Positions 63,395-64,000 of a stretch of 64,000 nucleotides of DNA are shown piece by piece. This DNA comes from Bosea sp. (in: a-proteobacteria). Lineage in GTDB: Bacteria; Pseudomonadota; Alphaproteobacteria; Rhizobiales; Beijerinckiaceae. Under the pieces are notes generated by a model. That model was not told the origin of the DNA, did no database searches, and saw only the letters and a program-made list of their open reading frames with translations. Within the stretch, counting starts at the first letter, position 1; the number at the start of each line of letters is the position of its first letter. The DNA is taken from NCBI GenBank assembly GCA_023910605.1, contig JAAVVV010000001.1:1-64000 (forward strand). Reading direction: 5' to 3'. The position numbers and the translations under genes were made by a program.

Positions 63395-64000
63395 ATGAGC
63401 AGCCCCCGCGACACCGAAGAGAACCGATTTTCCGCGCGCGCCTCGCGCTATGCCCGCGTCGGCGCCAATGTCGGCGGCGTCGCGGCGCGAATCGCCACGA
63501 CCTTCATCACCGGCCGTACAGGCGCGGCGGACAGCCGCAATGCCGCCGCTCTGGCGCAGGCGCTCGGCGGGCTCAAGGGCCCGCTGATGAAGGTCGCGCA
63601 GCTTGTCGCCACCATTCCCGATGTGGTCCCGCCCGAATATGCCGAGGAGTTGCAGAAGCTCCAGTCGGAAGCCCCGCCCATGGGCGCGGCCTTCGTCAAC
63701 CGGCGGATGATGGCCGAGCTTGGCGGCAACTGGCGCCAGCGTTTCGGCGCCTTCGACCTCAAGCCTGCTGCCGCGGCCTCGCTCGGCCAGGTCCACCGCG
63801 CCACCTCGCTCGACGGCGTGTCCCTGGCCTGCAAGCTCCAGTATCCCGACATGGAATCGGCCGTGGAGGCGGACCTCAAGCAGCTCCAGCTCCTGCTGGC
63901 GCTGCACCGCCAGCTCGACTCGGCCATCGACACGCGCGAGATCGCCAAGGAACTCGGCGCCCGCGTGCGCGAGGAGCTCGACTATCACCGCGAGGCGAGG
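63395..64000 (+). CDS. ABC1/UbiB-family kinase-like protein, 5' part
   Basis: The first 202 codons, cut by the window end. RFSARASRYARVGANVGGVA is followed by the signature LGGLKGPLMKVAQLVATIPD (the K-G-P-x-x-K-x-x-Q motif of the ABC1/UbiB atypical kinases), PPEYAEELQKLQSEAPPM, the A-rich nucleotide loop AAAASLGQVHRATSLDG and the Lys in VSLACKLQYPDM. Related proteins support ubiquinone synthesis or lipid homeostasis. An in-frame ATG at 63344 is an alternative start. Confidence 0.88.
   Translation, partial: MSSPRDTEENRFSARASRYARVGANVGGVAARIATTFITGRTGAADSRNAAALAQALGGLKGPLMKVAQLVATIPDVVPPEYAEELQKLQSEAPPMGAAFVNRRMMAELGGNWRQRFGAFDLKPAAAASLGQVHRATSLDGVSLACKLQYPDMESAVEADLKQLQLLLALHRQLDSAIDTREIAKELGARVREELDYHREAR

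Overview
The window looks like a chromosome of a high-GC alphaproteobacterium of the order Hyphomicrobiales (Rhizobiales). The right third (about 45.1-64 kb) is ordinary backbone: dusA, a thioesterase, the F1 ATP synthase operon atpHAGDC, glycerate kinase, an N-formylglutamate amidohydrolase, DUF1244 and GapR/DUF2312 proteins, DUF882 and L,D-transpeptidase envelope proteins, a sigma-54 response regulator, an M3 oligopeptidase and the start of an ABC1/UbiB kinase gene. DUF1036, DUF1244, DUF2312 and the separate F1 operon are typical of this order. The genus is not resolved.

The left two thirds (about 0.6-45.1 kb) are accessory DNA between an initiator tRNA (200-276, minus strand) and dusA. Region 0.65-31 kb is plasmid- or ICE-like and heavily rearranged. 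It holds a P4-type integrase, two near-identical IS66 copies, two full and one cut IS630 copy, and remnants of IS1, IS21, IS6 and IS30. It also holds five toxin-antitoxin or toxin-antitoxin-like pairs (VapBC-like, Xre/RES, Phd/RelE, DUF433/DUF5615, DUF4160/DUF2442), an ArdC-like antirestriction protein, a reverse-transcriptase remnant and a decayed strawberry-notch helicase gene.

The most striking object is a 7.5 kb element (about 8797-16320) inserted in the strawberry-notch gene. It has perfect 160-bp terminal inverted repeats, three overlapping tyrosine recombinase genes (a RIT, 'recombinases in trio', arrangement) and, converging on them, one 853-residue protein that joins a TOTE-type archaeo-eukaryotic primase to a superfamily 2 helicase. 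Each terminal repeat carries the same upstream region, ribosome binding site and first ten codons, so recombinase A and the primase-helicase start from duplicated signals. The second recombinase gene is now broken by IS630.

Region 31.2-44.6 kb is a compact catabolic cluster with many start-stop overlaps. It encodes a MalEFGK-type ABC importer, a histidinol-dehydrogenase-family polyol dehydrogenase, an SDR dehydrogenase, a LacI regulator, a two-domain cupin, a MetE-like protein and four SnoaL/NTF2-like proteins with about seven such domains in total. Two LacI-type operator candidates lie in its divergent promoter region. The cluster is bracketed by inverted 109-bp copies of one IS30 3' end and ends in a cut alpha/beta hydrolase gene. 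Its substrate is not evident. The first codons of dusA beyond it are unusually AT-rich, which suggests an island attachment site there.
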